From NCBI GenBank assembly GCA_034509755.1, contig CM067541.1, positions 5,630,001-5,694,000 on the forward strand: 64,000 nt of DNA. Direction: 5' to 3'. Positions 1 to 13,800 of this stretch are shown here, in pieces. Under the pieces are notes generated by a model, which ran no database searches, was not told the DNA's origin, and saw nothing but the letters and a program-made list of their open reading frames with translations. Source of the DNA: Anisodus tanguticus (lineage: Eukaryota > Streptophyta > Magnoliopsida > Solanales > Solanaceae). Position 1 is the stretch's first letter; each line of letters opens with the position of its first letter. The position numbers and the translations under genes are program-made.

Positions 1-238
1 TAACATCCACAGATAACCCTTTTTGGAAATGATCTTTAGATTTTTGGTTAATGAAGAGACACTTCATAAGTAATTACAGAAACTTAACAGGTCCCTAAAG
101 TCTTAGATTAGAAAGAGATCACATGCATGTATCCAAAAAAAAAAAAAAGCAGGACAGCAAAGCAGCAGTAATGTATAACTTACTTAGGAGGGAGGTAAAG
201 GAAAATAACAGTTAGCAAAGCCTAGGCTGATGGATTAC
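1..238. other. intron of the left-edge methyltransferase gene
   Basis: Donor for the minus strand lies at 238. No further coding exon is recognised down to base 1, only AT-rich sequence with a poly-A run near 137-148. The next exon must lie outside the window. Confidence 0.5.
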
Positions 239-706
239 CTGCATCTGACTGCCTTGCATTGTTGCTGTCTCCTCCCTAAGCTCACGCAAAATCTGAAATC
301 CAACCAAAGAGGAAACAGTGAATACCTGATAGACTACCTCCTTCCTTTATTATTTCTTTTTATCTTTGTTTTCCCCACATTTGCTTCTCTTCTCAAAATT
401 ACAATAGGATTGCAAAAAGAGCATCACCTTTGGTTCTCTAACATTTGACAATATGTAGTCATACAGTGTCGAATCGACACTTATTATTTGTTTACCGCCA
501 TATCTAACATCACTCGCAACAGTGACTGGACTGTCATGAAGTTTTGATGCCTGAAGCTGACAAAAGGAGAGAGCAGTTGTGGAAGACATATGATTTGTCA
601 AGGCTGATACATCTAAGTGGTATAGGGAGGGAAAGAAATGGCCATTAAATTTAGGTTGAAATAGTGCAAATGAATTGGTGCAGCGAAGCACCATCTGGCT
701 GGACAT
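239..706 (-). CDS. CCoAOMT-like SAM-dependent O-methyltransferase, N-terminal exons (partial)
   Basis: Two coding exons are visible on the minus strand: 706-428 (acceptor at 755-757, so the exon may begin at 754) and 292-239, joined in phase 0 with good GT and AG signals. The first ends in a block reading YDYILSNVREPK and the second reads ILRELREETATMQGSQMQ. This is the segment just before the SAM-binding domain in plant class I O-methyltransferases related to caffeoyl-CoA OMT (the At3g62000 type). The methyl-transfer domain itself (VGVYTG-type motif) should follow beyond base 1 and is not seen. The start is uncertain: Met at 706 or 694 begins a basic, Ser-rich stretch that could be an organelle transit peptide, but the splice acceptor at 755-757 may mean an upstream exon or a 5' UTR intron. 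Family call fairly firm; substrate unknown. Confidence 0.7.
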
Positions 707-950
707 AGGAGAAGTAATCAGCAGCCAATAGAGTCTAGTGGAAAGTTGAACTCCCTGCAAGAGAATAAATAAAAGGAAGCGCTTAGGAAACTACTTTTGA
801 TGCGCTCAGTTAGCTTCAGCAAAATAAACCCTCTACTTATCATCAGGCAAGTGCAATTCATGCAACCGTATATGGAATCGCAAATTTACATGGTTTATGG
901 TTGGTGATGGTGTTACTTGAACTAAGTTTGTAGATTTATATGTAAATTTT

Positions 951-1062
951 ACAACAACAACATACCCAGTGTAGGGTCTCGGGAGGGTAAGATGTACGCA
1001 GAACTTACCTCTACCTTTGTGGGGCAAAGAGGTTGTTTCCAATTGACCCTCGGCTCAAAAAG
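951..1062 (-). repeat. TS-type SINE fragment
   Basis: Read on the minus strand this starts with a GAGCCGAGGGTC-like block, carries the CCCCACAAAGGTAGAGGTAAG-type core and ends in TTG repeats (seen on plus as acaacaacaac at 951-961). This is the 3' part of the tobacco TS family of tRNA-Lys-derived SINEs. The tRNA-like head is missing, so the copy is 5'-truncated. Confidence 0.75.
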
Positions 1063-1299
1063 AATGTAGTCAATGCAAGATTGCAAGAAAAATTATTCAA
1101 CAAAAATATGAAGCAAAATATCCAAATATAGAATAAATGACTAATACACACATAGGAATAATGCTCTAAGTGATGCCTAAATACTACTACTTAAGGAAAG
1201 GAGAAGATGGAGAGGCTAGCCCCCCATCTCTCTCACACACATCGCGACAAAACTCAACTACCTACTAATCTTCTATCCTAATTCTCGACCTCCAAATCT

Positions 1300-1716
1300 T
1301 TCTATCAACGGTCATGTCCTCAGTCAGCTGGCGTAGTGACATATCATGTCTATCACCTCCCCCAAGTTCTTCTTCGGTCTACCCCTACCTATCCTAACTC
1401 CTGTGATCGCCAATCTCTCACACCTTCTAACGGGCGCATCCTCACACCTCCTCTTCACATGCCCGAACCATCTCAGTCGCGCCTTTCTCGTCTTATCCTC
1501 CATGGAGGCCACTCCAACCTTGTCCCGTATAACTTCATTTCTAATCATATCTCTCCTAGTATGACCACACATCCATCTGAGCATCCTCATCTCTGCCACC
1601 TGCATCTTTTGAACGTGAACGTTCTTGACTGGCCAACATTCTGCCCCATACAACAATGTTGGTGGGTTCGTCTTAAGGAATTTGACGATCACTTGTAGGT
1701 TGTGAGATCTTAACAA
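1300..1716 (-). pseudogene. LINE reverse-transcriptase C-terminal remnant
   Basis: An open stretch of about 130 codons on the minus strand (1716-1324) contains YGAECWPVKN, MRMLRWMCGHTRRD, RNEVIRDKVGV and RLRWFGHVKRR. These are the conserved tail motifs of plant non-LTR retrotransposon polymerases. Only the C-terminal end is present, as expected for a 5'-truncated LINE copy; the RT catalytic motifs are absent. No target duplication was identified. Confidence 0.8.
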
Positions 1717-2717
1717 AAGTAGAAAACAATGACCATTTGACTATCTTGAAATAAGTTAATAACTATTAAACATGAGTTAATCCAGTCTACATGGGTAAGG
1801 TAATAAAAAAGTCTAAATCTGATAAAGTAGTGCAGAAGTAAGAGTAATTGTAAAACATGTTTCTTACTACTACTTGATGGCCCAAAACGTGCAGAGATGG
1901 AGATATGGGTCACTATGATGAGGCGAAATGATTTGAAATACTATTTTAAGTGCGAATGGCAAGTGGATTCCATAGTTTCATCTTCCACTTTGTAGTATAT
2001 AAGCTACAAGTTTGAACAGAACATCAAAAAGAAGGAAAACTCATAGATCGTCAAAAATAGTAGGATTGGTGAGATCTAGCTTCGCCGGTTGCAATCATGT
2101 CCAATGCTGCGAATTTTATATTATAAATTGACACGTGGATCAATTTGGGAGGTGGGATTGTAGAATCGTACAATCCAGATAACAAATATGCTTCCTTTAT
2201 AGTGTTTGGGCAAGTTCAGAGGAACTCAACTATGGTCAAATGGAGCATAATCAACATAGATGGTACTTGAGAAGAAACATGACATGACATGGACGCTCCT
2301 CTGCAATTCATGATATAATACATACGAAAAACAGTTTGCTTCAGCTGGCTAAAGCTAACATCATAGCACCATCACTGTTCGAGCCTATGGTTAAAACCTT
2401 TCAGCTTCTGCAGACCCCCCCACACACTACTATATGTTACTCACCAGTTATCCGTGTTTCTTAAAAAAAAAACGAGAAAGGGTTAGCTGACCGGTGTATC
2501 CCCCTCGTCTACTCTGCCACCGCTTAAATACCAAACTTCAGTCAACAGTAGGGTCCGAGCTCGTGGCGTGCACTCTACTCACAAATCCTGCATTGCATTC
2601 TTACCTCTAAAACAAAGCCACGGGGCCAACCATTTATCTGCCTCATGAAACATTTTTTCTCTCACTTCTGCAACTACCTCATATAGGTTCCTATTCATCT
2701 TTCTCGTCACCCACAGT

Positions 2718-3065
2718 GTTATCAAAGGCGCGCTTAAGCCTTGAAGCAAGGCGCGAAACATGTTGAGCTCTACTTAGCAGGCACTTCAGTGTCGTCATCA
2801 AGACTCTAAGGCATACTTTTCCTTGTCAATGAGAGTAATTCTAAAAAGGTGACACTAAACAATTGATATTTCACTTTACGGTATTGTTTCCAATTTTTTG
2901 TCCATATATTTGTATTCATGCTTGTAATTATTAGTCTTGGACTATACATACACATTTCTATTTTTTGTCTACTTGCACCTTTCTTCATTAAAGCCCACAC
3001 TTTAGTTGTGCTTTGGTCTTAAAGCCCAAACAGAGGTTTTTCGCGCTTTTCGCCTTTCATAATAC
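2718..3065. mobile_element. MITE with GGCGCGC-rich inverted ends
   Basis: The left end reads TTATCAAAGGCGCGCTTAAG and the right end, read on the other strand, TTATGAAAGGCGAAAAGCGC. These imperfect inverted ends enclose about 350 bp of non-coding DNA. The superfamily is not clear and no clean target duplication was found. Confidence 0.45.
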
Positions 3066-3070
3066 TGGTT

Positions 3071-4860
3071 ACCCATACACACCTTCCAGCTTTCAGTAGC
3101 TTTCCACCACTAACTGCTAGAGCCGGGAATATACAACACTCAGACCATTGATCCTCCACCATAATATCTTATTACCCATCTATTTCTACTTCCCCATTGT
3201 ATAACTTCCGGGTGCCAGGCACTTACTCCACAGTTAAAAAAAATACCTTCTGCCCAATATAAATATGTCATAGGAGACCTTGGTCCTTATTTGTAGTTCT
3301 TGCTTAATTGACCTGGGATCAGGCAAAGCTATATCACAAGCCAACATTTTTATATAGGTCTTAAACTGCATTTACTTTAACGACCCTTTAAATTATCATC
3401 AAAGTGCTCTTAACAAACATCATTTCTACCATCATTCACTTGCTGCTCAATCATATAAATACAAGTTTCTTCTTTGAAACTAATTATAAATTGTTATAAT
3501 CATATAAAGGCTGCTTGCAATAGACCTTGTGGTTCGGTCCTTCACCAGATCCCGCAGAGCTTAGTGCACCGGACTGCCTTTATAATCATATAAATACAAG
3601 ATTGTCTGTCAGTCTTTAAGAGAATGTTCAAATTAAGAACATAAGGTAAAAGAAAAGAGGAATTGTATGACGTAATACTAACTAACAAGCGAGCCAAAAA
3701 CTTTATTCAACGAAAATTAAATGAAAAAAATGCTTTTAAACCATATGGGAACATTACCCAGAAAAATAAAACGAACAAGAATTATAGATATTGACGAACC
3801 TCAAAGAAATCTGTGGTGAAGTGCTAGTAAAATTAGCCCAAAAAGCGAGTCTTTGTTTTCTGTTCTTCAGTTAGCTTGCCTGTTCGACTATCACCAATAA
3901 AGATAAAGTTATGCAGCTGATTTGCGTTATAAGTAATGATTATATTAAATTAAACTATAGTAATTTATAGAAGATAGAGTATAAAAATGTAATTTTAATA
4001 ATATAAAAATAAAAAATATATAAAGATAAAAATATGCTTTAAAGTAAGTTATTTTTGTGTAATATTCGATGAGTCTGTTTGGTTAAAGGGAGCGGAGAAA
4101 AATTTAAACATAAAATTCATATAAAATAATATAATATTTAGGTAAAGATTAAAAAGGCTAATAATATTTTGTTGGTATTAAAAAAATAACTATAATATAA
4201 ATAATTAAGTAATTGATTAGCGTTATTATATGACACTTGCATTTGAATAAAATGCGGGCGGGATGGATAAGTGATTGATTTTTGTAATTATTTTTTAACA
4301 TGACTTATTGAGTATTGAAAACTTATTACCTTAAATTCTATTTTCTAGATGAGTTGAAGGTGTAAGCATTGTCGCGAAAGATAAAATATTAAATTGAGAT
4401 TTATTCAATCAATATTACGAGCTTTCGAAATAAAATAAAATCTTCTTAAAGATGTCCATTGTGAGTCTTATGATGAATTTGATTGGCATATTCAATGGCA
4501 ACGAGAAGAAGATTAATTAGTCTGTTTTTTAGTATAAATTAGTGAAATGACCGAATTCATATTTAACAGGCTAAACAATAATATATAATTAAAAATATAA
4601 ATATAAAAGTATTTAAAAGCAAAAACAAATTCAAGTAAATAATTATCTACATAAATTATTATGTATTATTATATATTGCATTATAATTTTTACATTATTA
4701 ATTATTTACTAGTACTCTTGATAGTCAATATTTTTGCATTTTTTAAGAAAGAAAAAGAGAAAGATCTCCCATCGTCATCTACATCTTCACTAACCAGTGA
4801 ACAAAACAAAACCTAAAACCCCATCACCATTCACCTCTCCAAACCCTTAAACCCTGAACA
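3071..4860. other. intergenic DNA and 5' flank of the uS15 gene
   Basis: There is no convincing coding region. It holds a short Au SINE (3509-3580), a very AT-rich stretch at 3930-4740, and just before the start codon an A/C-rich leader (about 4780-4860) that is probably the 5' UTR of the ribosomal protein gene. No clear TATA box stands out from the AT-rich background. Confidence 0.5.
3509..3580 (+). repeat. Au-type SINE, 5'-truncated, with target duplication
   Basis: It contains the Au SINE 3' signature (AGAGCTTAGTGCACCGGACTGCC). It is bounded by identical 14-bp copies of TATAATCATATAAA at 3495-3508 and 3581-3594, a good target site duplication. Only about 72 bp of the element is present. 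Confidence 0.7.
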
Positions 4861-7800
4861 ATGGCAACCACCACCACTAAACTCCTCCAACTCCGCCCAA
4901 AACCAAAACCCATTTTTCCCAAATTCTTCTCATCATCATCCTCTTCTTCATCTTCCACATCAACTCCAAATCCCGAAAATACCCCTCCATCATCAGAACC
5001 ACCACCCCACCAACACCAAACACCACCCACACCTGAACCCTTCTCGTTTTCCTCTATCCCCAATAACCCATCTCCCAAAATCTCATCTTTCGATGAAATA
5101 CGTAAAAACCTAGCTGAATTTCGCCGCCGTGCCACCTCATCATCACCCCCTTCATTTCAAGAACTCTACAAAAAAAACGTCAATAACAATATAAGGCCCG
5201 ACGTTGACCGTAGATCATTGCCCCCTACCGGAAAGGTTGACTTCAACGCGATTCGCTCAAGCCTACGTAGCTTTAAAGAGAACAACAACATGAACAACAA
5301 CAACAACCAGAATGAGAATAGAGGGAAGTTGTTTGACTCATTATCGCTCTCGCGATATAAGGATAGTTTTAAGTTGAGACCTAATATGGATAAGGATAAT
5401 GTGGAAGGAGGACTGGGAATGGTGATTGGTGGGAGTGAAAATGGGAATTTGCCTCCATCGATTTTCAGGAGGGAAATGATGAGGGATAAAGAGGGTGGTG
5501 ATAAAGAAGGGATGAGGGCGGAGTTTGTTAGGATGTATAGTCACGGTGAATTAGGGGAGAAGTTGAAAATGTTGAGGCCGGTGATAAAGAAGGAGGACAA
5601 GAAGGGTTGGTTTTCGTTGCAGGAGTTGAAGGATAGATTGGTGAAGTTAAGGGAGACTGAGGAGAAAGAGAGCAAGTCGATGATCAGTGGTGTTGTGTTT
5701 CAAGAATTGAAAGAGTCTCTTGTTAAATTGAGTCAGCATAATGATGAAAAGGATAAGAAGACAATGAGTGAGTTTTCCATTTTTTTTCTTCATATTTGGG
5801 TGCAATTTTGGTGTTTGTTTATGTATTGGAATATATGAATAACTGGTGTAGAACCATGTATAACAAATGGATGCTGCAACTTATTTAGTTATATTAATAT
5901 GCAGTGTGCCATATGAACTTAAAGGGGTCTTTTGGTAATGCGTATTAGGTAGAATAATGCTGGTGTAAAATTTTAGTACAATGTTTGGTTGCAAATTTAA
6001 GTCTAGTACAACTAATATCAATATTACTTATACGCCCGATTTAGTACTATTCTTATACATATCAAACCATGACATTAACAATACCATTACTATTCTTCCC
6101 CTAATACACCCTATTCAGTACTATTTAAGAATTATGCAATGCATATTATTTTTAATATAACAAACCAAAAAGTCGATAAGAAATAATGCCGGCATAACTA
6201 AAGCCTACATTACTAATCTCAGCATTGCTAATCCCAACATAACTTGTCTTCGAACCAAACATCTCCTAAGCATAAAGTGCTTTAGTGAATAACACCACAC
6301 AGACACAAACGCATGCAGACACAGATGTATATATTGCTGAAAGAAATGTAAGTCTAGCTGTCAATAAAGTGGAATGGGAGTCATGGGGGATCAGGATTCA
6401 AATCCTATCATAGGCAAAAAAATTGCTAGGTGATTTCTTCCATATGCCTAAGCATTGGTGGGCTTAGCTATTCGGTGTCTGTGCTGGTAGGATTTAGGAG
6501 GTACCCCGTGGAATAGCTGAGGTGCACAAAAGCTGGCTGGACAATCACTATTATAAATATAAAAAAAAATGTAAGTGTAGCTATTGTGATGATATAAGTA
6601 TTTGGAACTACTTTAGGTCATACAAAGTGGCTGCTGATTGATTTGTTGCTTCTGATGCATCTCTTGTGAATTTTACTCTTAAAATGTAACATTATTGTGG
6701 AAAATGTGCAAAGCCGTCACACTGATACCAATGGATTTTTTTTGTGTTTGCAATATATTTGCAATCTTTTTATGCTCAATTAGTGGGCCAGTGGTCATTT
6801 TGCTAGTGACGTGCTTGTATTTCTTATTAATTAGCTATATGCGCAGTGTGCATCGAGGGCTAATATCAATACTTGTGTTCTTTGATTTAAGCTATAACTA
6901 GATTTATATTTGGTGCTTCCATCTTTGTAAGCAGCAAAAACTTGTATTTTTTTAGAAGATGGTGAAAATATCTTTTATATATATCTGATGTTGATTACAT
7001 TTACTTTTTACAGTTCAGAGACTTGATGTCTTGGGGCAGCTGGGTGGTACTCCAAGCTTTATGATGCATCCACCAAAAGAACACTTGGTTGAAAAGGCAA
7101 GTATCATTTTGTTCTCAATTATCTCTCTTTCAATGATTCTGTTATTTTTAATTCTGCTATTTAAGTGGAGAAGGGTAGAGGGATAGGCCCGTTATCCCCA
7201 AGTTTTGAAGGCTGCGGTTGGTACTAAGGGTTAGCCTCAGACGGATTTATTGGTCATAAAAAGAACTCATTTTACTACTAATTCTATTGTTCATGACAAA
7301 TGTCTCCTTCAGATAAACCTCTTTGATGTCGGCCTTCATTGAATAGTTTTTAAGTGTTCTGTTTTCTGTATACAGAATCACCTATGAAGCATTCATTTCA
7401 GGGATCTGAATGGTCCTTTGCCTTCTTTAGTACTCTGTGCAGCAAGCATAGTCTTTCCTATCTTTAGTAGAAAGTGGATGCATTTGGTTAAAAATATAAA
7501 AGCAATATTTAAGACACGAAAGATCAAACAGACCTTAACACTAAGCATGATATTTGGTAATTTTAATAATTAAGATGTTATACATAATCATGAACTGCAT
7601 TTGAGCAAAAGGTGATGGTAATCATTTGAGTTATATTTTTGCTTTACCATCTGTAAAAAATAATGGCTTCATGTGAAGATGTATATTAGTCAGACTAAAT
7701 AGCTTTTTGTCATGGGGCATATCAATTTGTCCAGTTTTTGTGTAATTTCCCAGAACAAGGAAAAGAAAACATAAAAGAATGAAAAAGGGGAGGGATGGTT

Positions 7801-10800
7801 GATGATGGTCTTGATTTGCAGCCATAATTTACAGACTCATCCTTGAATTTTTTATCCTCTTATTGTTCTTTCTGTTAGTTACTTCGTTTAGCACATCTAG
7901 TAACATCATTTATCTGATTTCTTTTGTCAATGTGGCTGTCCTTCATTTAAGTGAATGTAGTAACGTATGGACAATTTTGAACAGTTTTTTCACCCAGATA
8001 ACATGTCATCTGGGGAAAAAATGAAACTGGAGTTACAAAAAGTGAGAGATGAATTTAAAATGTCAGAGTCGGATTGTGGATCTGCACGTGTTCAAGGTTA
8101 GTGCTCTAGATTTATGATGTCATGCTGTTTAATGTTGCTACTTTTTCTTTTAACTACCTTTAGTTTCTGGTTTTTAACTTCATGACATACAGACCTCAAG
8201 TGTTCAGACTGGATAATGAATTTAACTGCTTTTCTTAATATCTTGGTTTCCTCAGCTGTGTTTCCTTTTTTTTTTCTAGACTTTATATTCTTGGTGCTCT
8301 TTATTTCTACATATGATGTTCTAGATACTTGCCACTTGAGCAGATTCTATGTATAAACATTTTCCTAGAAAGAGCTTTAAGTGTATATTGATACACAGAA
8401 ATACATCCATATATCAAACACGGTCCAGTCACTCTTCCTTCATTGGACATTATCCTCTGCCTATCTCCTAACATAACACCACTTTCCAGCATTTTATCCA
8501 AACTGATGCTTGTTCTCTATCGTAATCTTCAATTTATATCCATGGGTCTACTATGACTTTTTTGCAAGGTTGATTTAAATTCTTTCCCAGACCCCGCGCA
8601 TAGCGGGAGCTTAGTGCACCGGGCTGCCCTTTAATTGTAAAAATAGGGAAGATCGATATCCTGTTCAAAGCAGTATTAATTTGAAGAAATGCGAAAGGAA
8701 AAAAACAAAAATTGAAGACTAAAAATAGCTTGGAACTTCCAACTTCCAAGTTAAGCTAGCCAGCTGAGTGTAGTCAGTCAAACGTTTAGGCTGGCAGAGT
8801 CTTGCTGCTCAAGCATTTCCTTTGACTACTTCAGAAAGTACAGCGCACCACAGTAAAAATGACTAAAAAACAGCAGAAGAGAGTGCCTGAACTGAAAATA
8901 ATAGGATAACTAAGGCTTCATTGTTTGCAATTACTGAAGATCTGTGTCTTAATCATTCATATTATTAAATGTGTCTGTTTTTTACAACCACTTAATTGGT
9001 CGGAATAGATTTGATTTATTAAGACTTTTAACAAAATCTTATATCACTAAGATGCTGCCGATTCAAGGATTTCTTATGACAAATCACTTGTTTCAGAGCA
9101 TAAAAAATGACCTAAGGAACCTGAAGAATTTGTTGTTTCGCTTATTTCTATTTATGAGTAATTCTGTATTAATGTTGGAACCGTTCCTTATAGTCATGTG
9201 GTATACATAAAGTAAAGAATTTAGATAGAAACCTTACTCTTTATGAAGACAATCGTTTATGCTAACAAGAATTTCACGGGTGCTCCAAAATGTAACCAAA
9301 AAAATAATATAATAACTTTCAGTTGGACAGTATCATTTTCACCTCTTTCAGAGCTTTTTAATTCCTTTCACCTTGTGCCTTTTACCTTTTTTTGATGACT
9401 GAGAGATCCGTCCTTTTTCTCCCTTTTCTAAGAGTCTAGCTTGCACTATGTCGTTCACTGTTGTCAGTATCAACCACTATCCAAAATTAGTCCTAACACT
9501 GTCCACCACAAGGCAATAAAAGGCTAACTGTTTAGCGTTTCAAGAAAAATACGCAAGGAAGGAGCATAAGACTTGGAGGGGGAGGTAGGTATCTTGTGGA
9601 ATGAAATGTCAACTTGCACTGAAAAAATAGTAAGTGAACTGTTAGGGTTTCTGAAGGTTTAGGAGCTTGGTTGTTATCAAAAAGATTTAGGACCTTGGCC
9701 ACAAGAATGTTGGTGGTGGAATGAAGAGGTGCAAAGAGTTATTAGAACTGAAAGACAGTAGTATCTAGAAAATTAATAGAAGCAAGAGATAGAGTAATTT
9801 TTGAAGAGTATAAGAGAGCTAAAACGATGATTTGTAAAGCTTGAGGGGTAGACCTAGATGGCATGTACCCAAAGCTATAAAAGAAATGTTTAAACTAGCA
9901 CGACTAAGACATAAGAGGAGTAAGGACATAAACCAAGTGAAGTATATTAAATACGATTCTGAACAAGTATTGGCTGGAGATAAAGAGATCAAGGAGAGAC
10001 ATAGTGGCTATTTGGTTCAATTTTTCAACTCCCCGAGAATAACAATTGGATCTTATGAGTTAAGCCGATAGACGTAAAACATGCCATGAAAATAATGTAT
10101 ATTTGAAAAGCATGAGGTCCAGATGGTATCTCCTAGATGTTTGAAAGTGTCTTGGAGAGGTTGGAGTAAGATTGCTTACCAAGCTATTTAATTATTACTA
10201 AGAAGTGATATGATGTCTTATGAAAGAGGAGTACCTGATTTTAATTAATAAGAACAAATAAGATATCTAAAGTTGTGTGAACTATCGTGACATTAAACTT
10301 ATGAGTCAGACGATGAAATTATGGGAGAGAGTGATAGAGAATGGACTGAGGGAGACAATACAAGAGTGACAAAGAATTGAACTTGGATCTATGCCCGGGA
10401 GATACAGTGAAAGTTATCTTCTTGCAACGAAAATGGATGGAAATTACTCGTGAGAGGAAGAAAGATCTACACACAGTGTTTCATCGATCTGAAGAAAGCA
10501 TATGATTGAGTACCAAGAAAGGTCCTTTGGTGAGTGTTGGAGAAGAAAGAAATTCATGTTAAATATATGAGTGCCGTAAATGACGTATATGAAGATGTCA
10601 CTTGCGTGAGAACATTAGTAGGAGATACAAGAAGTTCCCCATAACTGTGGGATTTGCACCATAGATAAGCATTTAGCACATACTTGTTTACGCTTGTTAT
10701 GATGAGCTAACCAACACAATACAAGTTCACGTTCCATGGTATGTGTTGTTTGCTGACGATTTAATGTTAATTGATGAAACTAATGAGGATGTCAACTAAC

Positions 10801-13800
10801 AGCTTGGACTATAGAGAAACACTCTATAGGGTAAGAGTTTTACGATAAGTATGCATTGCAAGTTTAGTCAACATAATAAGAATGAGATTAGATTGAATTG
10901 TGGTGCCTAAATGTAAACCATTTATTATCTAGGCTCGTTGTAAAAGGTGAACGAAATGGTAGATAAAGATTTTACATATAGAATAAAAATCAGGTAGTTG
11001 AAATAGAGAAGTGCTACCGGGGTGTTACGTGACAAGAGAATGCGCAAGTTCTATACATTTTGTTGGTTGCCAAAGGAAAAATGCTTAATAGGGAAATAGA
11101 CACTCGTACTTGCATGAAGTTCAGTTCCTAGCTCCTTAGCTTCACGGGTTTTCATCCAGGAACCTTACCTTATCCTAAACCTGTGTTTTAAACACCTCTT
11201 ACTCTACATATCACTCGATCGTGCTGATGGGGATAGCATGTCAAAATATACATTAGATAAAATCAGGCCATGCCATCATTTACTTTCACAAAACTATTTT
11301 AAAACAAAACCCAATTCTTATTCCTCCATTTGTTGCACCCGTCATCACCACTAGTTTTATCAAACAATAGTTTTTTTAGTGAGGTCAGAGAAAAGGCTCT
11401 TGGGTGTAGATCTGGGTTGCTAAAACTCGAATGGAAGGAGCAAGGGATTGCCAGAGAAAGATAAATCCTGTCGGTTTGATTTTCCAACAGAGATTCTGGC
11501 TAAGAAATGTTTTCTTGACATCTCCATAAAAAAGTCCTCTTGGCAAATCTTCTCCTCAATAAGAATATAACTAATGCCAGAACTCTCTAATAGAACTAAC
11601 CACAACAAAACAAGGCTCCACCGTCTATCAATGCTAGGTCCTAGCTCAAAACATCCACCATATCTCTATCTTAAATCTTCAACAATTACTTTCTCTTCAT
11701 CAAGAACACACACCACCTTCGCCTCAAACAACCCCCTTTCATTCCTTCAAAATCAACATAGTTGAACACCACCTCTATCCACAGGCTACGGAGAATCCAT
11801 ACAAATTCTCACTCATCCTCAAAAGAGTTTGATCTCAAAAGTCATCACCTATAACACCATCCAAGAAGACAAATGTCTCTATTTCCTCACTATTTCAACG
11901 AGAGGTCAAGGTCGAGGTCGTCGTCAGAGTTCAGGGTTTTGGTTCAAGTGTTTGCTTCAGTTGCTATTCAACCACTGTTTGTTTAAGCTTGGGAGTTCTT
12001 TATTATCAAGATTCTAAAGGTCCATTTTGCCTCCTTCCTCTGATATTCTGCTGAAATTTTGTGATTCAAAACATGAGGCAGAGAAGGGGAATTTCATGGA
12101 TAAACCAGGGAGAAAGAAGAAGAGAAATGGAATGGGAAAGGTGGGGGAGGGATCTCTTATCATTTTCCCCCTTTTGTATTAAGGTCTAAGTTTAATCTTT
12201 TTTATTAAAATCACCAATTCACGCTCCGTATACACGTGCATACTTGAACTTTATCCAGTTCAGCTAGATCAATAACACATAAGTACGTTCAATGTTCAGA
12301 GGTGTTTTAAACAGGTGTTTTGAACATGTTCAGGTGCTCAGATGAAAACCCATGGAGTTGGGGCCAGTAACAGAATCTCGTGCAAGAAGTGTCTACTTGC
12401 CCATTAAGCCAAGAAAAAATAATCGACACATAATAAATGTTGAGTTAGGTTGACCGCATGATAGAAAACAATCTTCACATAATTAATGTATCGTTTGGCT
12501 GGTGGTATTAAATAATATCCGCATTGAGTTATACGAGAATTATATGATAATTTTCGAGGAATTGAAAGACTAGAATTAAAGGAAATCAAGTAAAGATAGA
12601 ATGATAAACACAAGGTTTGAATTGAAACTAGTACTCCATCCCACTTTATGTGATAAAGTTTGACTATGCATGGAGTTTAAGAAAGAAAGGAAGACCTTTG
12701 AAACTTGTGATCCAAACAAGTCATAGATATTTGTGGGACTTGAATCATTTCATTAAGAATAAAAGGAGAAATTTTATGTTAAATTATTTCTAAATATAGA
12801 AATGTGCCATTCTTTTTGGGACAAACTAAAAAGGAAAGTGTATTTCATAAATTGAGACAGAGGGAGTAACAATTAGAATAAAACCCTAATCGCCTCTAAT
12901 AACATTCAAACAAGCACCTAATCGATTAAAATCCTCAAGAGATTGAATATTCTTGCAAACTCTAGGGAAAATCAAAAGATCACCAAGTTAACACTAAGCT
13001 ACAATATTGAGGTGTTCATTACCATGAGTTTGACGCTGATCTTCAAAATATTCTAACCCTACCAAATGGGGAAATTGGGATATTTATACTTGGGTTTAAG
13101 TAAGCTTACTAAGTCTAAAATACCCCTAATTAGACCTTAAAATACATTTAGGCTAACTATAGTAAAAATGGCAAAAGATATCAGTCCCACGATTGCCAAT
13201 CGTGGTGCTGTTTCTTGGCAGGTTCACCTTCTCCTTGATTGCCAATCGTGGAGACGTTTGCCTCCTGATTTCCTGCCGCTCCAAATCTACCCAGCTCCAC
13301 GATTTGAATTGTGGAGCCAATCTGGTCCATCGTTCCTTCAGTTGCAACTACTTCTTCTTGTTCTTCACTTCCAAGCTCTAATTCTTGCACTCCCTTCCAC
13401 TTAAGCATGCTGTAGTATGATTGGACTTCTCCAAATGGTCCTTTGATGCTTCCCACTGATCATAAGTTGTCCTAATGTGTGTAGCTCCTTGGCTGAACTA
13501 CGAGTGAAAGGCCTTGAAGGTGGTGTAAGCACGAGCTCGAAGTTAACATTATGAATTATAATATGCAGGATAAATGTGAGATAAGAATATGTGAATAATA
13601 CACGAAGGCTATTTAATGATAGAAATGCCCTTAAAGTAGTAATTCCTGCATACATAACAGTTCATTATTAATTACTACATAATAATTCCTTCATTTTTCA
13701 ATAAACAATCCATGCATTATAATCCCAACATAACCAGTATGTGAGCCCAGCAGCTCCTAATTTGTAAATTCTGGGGACTGAGTGAGATTATAAGCCAGAT

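Noticed and set aside
1336..1698. Plus-strand open frames over the LINE fragment
   Set aside because: Antisense to clear LINE polymerase motifs.
4824..5135. Minus-strand 103-codon open frame
   Set aside because: A shadow of the Ser/Pro-rich exon 1 of the uS15 gene; Gly/Asp-rich composition is simply its reverse complement.
10080..10400. A second functional gene inside intron 3 of the uS15 gene
   Set aside because: Coding traces belong to the decayed LINE and are broken by many stops.
13168..13456. Possible small proteins around 13.2-13.45 kb
   Set aside because: Several overlapping frames on both strands, generated by the repeated hairpins; no start context, domain or splice pattern.
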